Assembly (NCBI GenBank): GCA_002154585.1
Contig: MUNG01000016.1
Location: forward strand, 1-57,442
DNA: 57,442 nt
Source: Streptomyces pseudogriseolus
GTDB lineage: Bacteria > Actinomycetota > Actinomycetes > Streptomycetales > Streptomycetaceae
Reading direction: 5' to 3'
Under the pieces are notes generated by a model. It was not told the origin of the DNA. It saw only the letters and a program-made list of their open reading frames with translations, and did not search any database. Of the stretch, positions 53,932-57,442 are shown in pieces. Each line of letters begins with the position of its first letter. The stretch's first letter is position 1. A program made the translations under genes and the position numbers.

Positions 53932-55382
53932 ATGACGGACGCCGTCGTCGTCGGGTCCGGGCCGAACGGGCTCGCCGCCGCGCTCACCCTGGCCCGCGCC
54001 GGACTCCGGGTCGAGGTGTTCGAAGCACACGAGCGCGTCGGCGGAGGGCTGCGCACGGAGGCCCTGTTGGACTCGGAGGTGCTCCACGACATCTGCGCGG
54101 CCGTCCACCCCATGACCCCGGTGTCCCCGTTCATGCGGTCACTCGGCCTGGAGGCGCACGGCGTCGCCCTGCTGCACTCCCCGGCCGCCTACGGCCACCC
54201 CCTCCAGGGCCGCCCGGCCGCCCTGGCCTGGCGTGACCTCGACGCCACCTGCGCCGAACTCGGCCCGGACGGGCGGCGATGGCGGCGGCTGATGCTCCCG
54301 CTGATGCAGCGTTCCGCGGACGTGGTGGACCTGATGCTCTCCACCCAGCGCACCCCGCCGAACCCGACGGCCCTGGCCCTCCTCGCCACCCGCCTGCCGG
54401 CCCACGCCCTGCGCGCCGGCGGGGACCTGCGCACGGAGGTGGCGCGGGCGCTCCTCACCGGTGTGGCCGCGCACGGCATCGGCCGGCTCCCCTCACCGGC
54501 GTCCGCCGCTGTCGCCCTGCTGCTCGGGCACCTCGCCCACACCACCGGCTGGCCCGTTCCCCGGGGCGGTTCGGGGGCCGTCGCCGCCGTCGTGGACCGG
54601 CAGATCGAACGGCTCGGCGGCCGGATCCACACCGGCGTCCGGGTGAACAGCCTGAACGACCTGCCCACCCGCAGGCTCACCCTCCTCGACGTCTCGCCCC
54701 GCGAACTGGCCCCCATCGCCCCGCTGCCCGCCGGATACCTCCGCGCGCTGTCCCGCTACCGGTACGGACCGGGCGCGGCCAAGGCCGACTTCCTCGTCGA
54801 GGGCGCGATCCCCTGGACCGACCCCTGCCTCTCCCACGCCGCCACGATCCACCCGGGCGGTACCCGCGGCACGGCCCAGAACTGGCCCACGCCGAGACCG
54901 CCACGGCCCGGGGCCTGAGCGTCCGGCACCCGTACATCATCGTGGTCGACCCGGCCGCCGCGGACCCGGCACGGGCCGTCCGGGGCCGACGACCGGTCTG
55001 GGCCTACGCGCACGTCCCCCACGGCGATCCCCGAGACCCCCTGCCGACGATCCGCGCGGCCCTGGAAGCCCACGCGCCGGGCTTCACCGACACGGTGATC
55101 GCCGAACGCGGCATGTCGGCCGCCCAGTTGGGCGCATACAACGCGAACTACGTCGGCGGCGACATCGCCTCCGGAGCGATGACCCTGTGGCAGACGCTGG
55201 CCCGCCCCGTCCCGCGCCGGAACCCCTACCGGACGCCCCTGCCCGGCACATGGCTGTGCTCCTCGGCGACCCCGCCGGGTCCCTCGGTCCACGGGATGTG
55301 CGGGTACTACGCGGCGCGGGCGGCACTGGAAACGTGGCCGAAGGCGGACCGGCCAGCGAGCGCGCACCTGCTCGAAGGCTGA
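53932..55382 (+). pseudogene. Frameshifted FAD oxidoreductase (phytoene dehydrogenase-like)
   Basis: The first frame from the ATG at 53932 has the dinucleotide motif VVVGSGPNGLAAALTLARAG and GGGLRTEALLD, and ends at 54918. The second frame takes over near 54865-54880 and runs to 55382, with ELAHAETATARG, YIIVVDP, VWAYAHVPHGD, YNANYVGGDIASGAMTLWQT and CSSATPPGPSVHGMCGYYAA. Together these are one full NAD(P)/FAD oxidoreductase of about 480 residues. The change from frame 1 to frame 3 equals the loss of one base. It is either a true pseudogene or a sequencing error. Confidence 0.8.
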
Positions 55383-55463
55383 CGCCGTCCGCGACGCCCG
55401 GACACCGGAGGCGCCCGGCGGCCGGGCCGTAAGCAACGCGAGGAAGCCGGAACGGAGTCCCCG

Positions 55464-56597
55464 ATGTCCCGGAGCCTTCGCGGAGGCGGGGGACTGTCGG
55501 TGGCGGGTGACAGCATCACCGGCATGGTTCTCGTACGTACGACTCCACCGCGGCCGGTCGAGGTGACCGAGCTGTTCCCTGAACTGGCCCCACTGGCGCG
55601 TCCCGCGATCCGGCTGCACCCCCGCCCGGGATCGCCGTCGGTCAGGGACAGTTCCGTCGGGGGACCGTTGCTGTGGCCGGCCGACGAACCCTGGCCGCAC
55701 TGCGAGGACGCGCACCTGCACGGTGACAGCGGCTTCCGCGAGTCACCGGCAGCGATACGGCTCGACAGGTACCGGCGGGCCCAGCGGCATGACGACCCCT
55801 ATGGCCCGTCGTTCACGCCCGAGGAGGTGGCGGCCCTGGAGCAGAAGGCCGCGAGGCTCGAGGAGCGGCTCGACGCGGGCCCTCCGTTGCCCGCGGACTG
55901 CCCGGTCCCGCTGCTGCCCGTGGCCCAGCTGTATCTGCGCGACGTGCCCTTGCTGCGGCCGCCCGGAGAGGCCGATCTGCTCCAGATCCTCTGGTGCCCC
56001 TACGACCACGAGCCGGACTGGAAGCCCGCGACCAGGGTGTTCTGGCGCTCGGCCGCCTCGGTCACCGACGTCCTGGCCACGCCACCGGAACCGTACGAGG
56101 CCAACTACGACGGCTATGTGCCGGAGCCGTGTGTGCTGGCCCCGGAAGCGATCACCGAGTATCCCTGCAGCCTCGATCTGAGCCCCGAGGTGAGGCAGGT
56201 GGTGCAGGACTGGAGCCGATGGCAGGCGGCTCGTGCGGTGGTGCACGGCTCGTACGAGGAGTACCCGGCGGAGTACTACGACGCCCACCTGGCCGACGCT
56301 CCCGGCTGGAAAGTCGGCGGCTGGCCGCCCTGGGGCCGCACCGACCCGAACCCCCGGTACTGCGCCGTCTGCAAGGCCCGGATGGTCCCGCTGCTGACCA
56401 TCGCCTCCTTCGAGTGGGACGGCGAAACGTACGGTTGGGCGCCGCAGGAGGAGCGGGCCGCCGCCTACGCCCACGGTCACCTCGCCGGCCTGAACCCCGC
56501 ACAGCCGACGCGGGTGGTAGTGGGCAGCGCCGACAACATGCAGCTCTACGTCTGCCCGGAGTCCCCCGAGCACCCGCACACCGACTTGATCCAGTGA
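55464..56597 (+). CDS. DUF1963-like (YwqG) protein
   Basis: A 377-residue protein. GGAG six bases before the ATG at 55464 supports that start. An ATG at 55524 (MVLVRTTPPRPVEVTELFPE) is an alternative and starts closer to the conserved part. DUF1963-type marks are GGPLLWPADEPWPHC, LLPVAQLYLRDVPLLRPPGE, LLQILWCPYDHEPDWKP and the C-terminal KVGGWPPWGR and CAVCKARMVPLLTIASFEWD. A Cys pair in YCAVCKA may bind metal. Function of the family is unknown. It is tail to tail with the next gene, seven bases apart. Confidence 0.7.
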   Translation: MSRSLRGGGGLSVAGDSITGMVLVRTTPPRPVEVTELFPELAPLARPAIRLHPRPGSPSVRDSSVGGPLLWPADEPWPHCEDAHLHGDSGFRESPAAIRLDRYRRAQRHDDPYGPSFTPEEVAALEQKAARLEERLDAGPPLPADCPVPLLPVAQLYLRDVPLLRPPGEADLLQILWCPYDHEPDWKPATRVFWRSAASVTDVLATPPEPYEANYDGYVPEPCVLAPEAITEYPCSLDLSPEVRQVVQDWSRWQAARAVVHGSYEEYPAEYYDAHLADAPGWKVGGWPPWGRTDPNPRYCAVCKARMVPLLTIASFEWDGETYGWAPQEERAAAYAHGHLAGLNPAQPTRVVVGSADNMQLYVCPESPEHPHTDLIQ

Positions 56598-56604
56598 AAG
56601 CGGT

Positions 56605-57072
56605 CTATGCGCACGGGCAGGGCAGGTCGGGGGCCGTGCGGTTCGGGGAGCAGGCGACCACGGCGAGGGTGAGGTAGGAGGGGCGTTCGAGGTAGACGCC
56701 GTACGACACGTCGCCGCCGGCGTGCAGACGCTCGGCGGCGGAGTCCACCAGCCGGGTCAGACGCGCGGTGTCGCGCTCTTGCTCCACGGCGAACCTCGGG
56801 GCGTACTCGGCCAGCCGCTCACCGAACCAGGCCGCGGCCTCCTTCGCCTCCTCCCAGGTGCCCCGCACCAGTGAGCGGGGCTTGACGAGCCAGTACGCCG
56901 TCTCCAGCGGCGGGAGGTCCGCCGTGCGGAACTCCGCGGCGACCAGGCGGTAGCGCTCGATCAGTTCCGGCCTGCTCCCGGCCGGGGGCGGATCGGGGTG
57001 CGGGGGCCGGCGCAGGGCCTCGTCGTCGAAGCGGGCCTTCGGGCCGGTCCAGAGGTAGGCGTGGTGGTGCAC
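56605..57072 (-). CDS. Conserved hypothetical protein
   Basis: A 155-residue soluble protein starting MHHHAYLWTGPKARFDDEAL. Helical, charged segments are TAYWLVKPRSLVRGTWEEAK, AAAWFGERLAEYAPRF and RDTARLTRLVDSAAERL. The C-terminus ends in ACSPNRTAPDLPCPCA with three Cys. I recall relatives in Streptomyces but no function. It is 89 bases downstream of the DUF397-like gene on the same strand and probably cotranscribed. The gap between them is G-rich and shows no gene. Confidence 0.65.
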   Translation of the reverse strand: MHHHAYLWTGPKARFDDEALRRPPHPDPPPAGSRPELIERYRLVAAEFRTADLPPLETAYWLVKPRSLVRGTWEEAKEAAAWFGERLAEYAPRFAVEQERDTARLTRLVDSAAERLHAGGDVSYGVYLERPSYLTLAVVACSPNRTAPDLPCPCA

Positions 57073-57161
57073 GTGCTGTTCCCGTTTCCGTGACGAGGAG
57101 GGCCGGCCGGACGCGCGGGAGGAACGCGGCCCGGCCGGCGGCTGGGGGGGGGAGGGAGGTG

Positions 57162-57386
57162 TCAGGCGCCGAGGCCGAAGCGGGCCGGGTCGATACCGGC
57201 GGCGTCCAGCTCCTCGGTGGTGAACCGCAGCGGCTCCACGTCCGGCCGCTTGCTGTCACCGAGCGCCCAGGCGTCCGCACCGATCCGGGCCAGGGTCACG
57301 CACCCCTCCGTGCAGGGGCCCCCGCACGCCTTCGTGAACGAGGCCCCGCCGATGTCCAGCGCGTAGAGGTCGGTTCCGTTCTGCAT
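57162..57386 (-). CDS. Small DUF397-like protein
   Basis: A 74-residue protein; the start MQNGTDLYALDIGGASFTKA follows GGAAGG. The CGGPCTEGCVTLARIGADAW and ALGDSKRPDVEPLRFTTEEL blocks match the pattern of DUF397 proteins (Cys-Val then Asp-Ser-Lys-x-Pro then L-x-F/FT). The third Cys and the extended C-terminus (DAAGIDPARFGLGA) are unusual. DUF397 proteins usually accompany an XRE regulator as antagonist; that gene would be beyond the window edge or absent. Confidence 0.62.
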   Translation of the reverse strand: MQNGTDLYALDIGGASFTKACGGPCTEGCVTLARIGADAWALGDSKRPDVEPLRFTTEELDAAGIDPARFGLGA

Positions 57387-57398
57387 GACTGCACCTTC

Positions 57399-57442
57399 CA
57401 GCTCGTCCGAAGCGGCCGGGTCCGGCCGCTTCGGACGAGCTG
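57399..57442. repeat. Perfect 19-bp inverted repeat at the window end
   Basis: CAGCTCGTCCGAAGCGGCC (57399-57417) is followed by a 6-base spacer and its exact reverse complement (57424-57442), which is also the last base of the window. It lies 13 bases upstream of the DUF397-like start codon. It may be a terminator or operator, or a fold-back assembly artefact if this is a contig end. Confidence 0.85.

Overview
The window reads as chromosomal DNA of a Streptomyces or close relative. GC is about 70-73%, codons end in G or C, and neighbouring genes are coupled by ATGA/GTGA overlaps. It carries typical actinobacterial families: stand-alone HATPase regulators, PucR and PaaX regulators, an F420-type LLM oxidoreductase, a DUF397-like protein, a Nur-box nickel operon, and a dispersed repeat I recognise from Streptomyces. 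I see no rRNA, tRNA, transposase or CRISPR array. Nothing was searched or computed; all calls are by reading.

Left part (1-17.6 kb). An LLM flavin oxidoreductase is followed by the Hen1-Pnkp RNA-repair pair, arginine deiminase and ornithine carbamoyltransferase, and a HATPase regulator. Next comes an aryl-CoA catabolic cluster (8.8-16.2 kb): crotonase, a fused FAD-monooxygenase/old-yellow-enzyme of the anthraniloyl-CoA or salicylyl-CoA type, a PaaX-like regulator, an aryl-CoA ligase, an acyl-CoA dehydrogenase and a Rid-family protein. Both plus-strand transcription entries of this cluster carry the same TGAC-N4-GTCA palindrome, at the same distance from a GATAAC hexamer, which makes it a candidate operator. 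An alpha/beta-hydrolase relative and a small secreted protein follow.

Middle part (17.6-37.4 kb). A PucR regulator faces a perfect palindrome in its upstream region. A flotillin and a 1657-residue AAA+ ATPase form a two-gene module of unknown function, separated by a 17-bp hairpin. A secreted M15-like protein overlaps, tail to tail, a cbiMNQO transporter under a cobalamin riboswitch. Divergent from it is a nikABCDE operon preceded by a Nur-type box, so cobalt and nickel uptake share one intergenic region. A lipoprotein and a conserved protein of unknown function follow.

Right part (37.5-57.4 kb). This is accessory. It holds a SMI1/KNR4-type protein with a hexanucleotide repeat and an HTH-fused N6-methylase-like protein with an atypical DPPA motif IV. 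Then comes a minus-strand operon: McrB-like AAA+ protein with an N-terminal RAMA-like reader, McrC-like nuclease, and an SF1 helicase with a RelE-like N-terminus. Divergent from that is an XRE-ImmA gene coupled to a PIN gene; the PIN gene has the only TTA codon I found. A CoiA-like nuclease, a putative membrane protein coupled to an Mrr-type endonuclease, and a HATPase regulator complete this stretch. I read 39.6-52.0 kb as a defence/nuclease island. The last 5 kb show decay (an HTTM/serine-hydrolase chimera and a frameshifted FAD oxidoreductase). The window ends in a perfect 19-bp inverted repeat.
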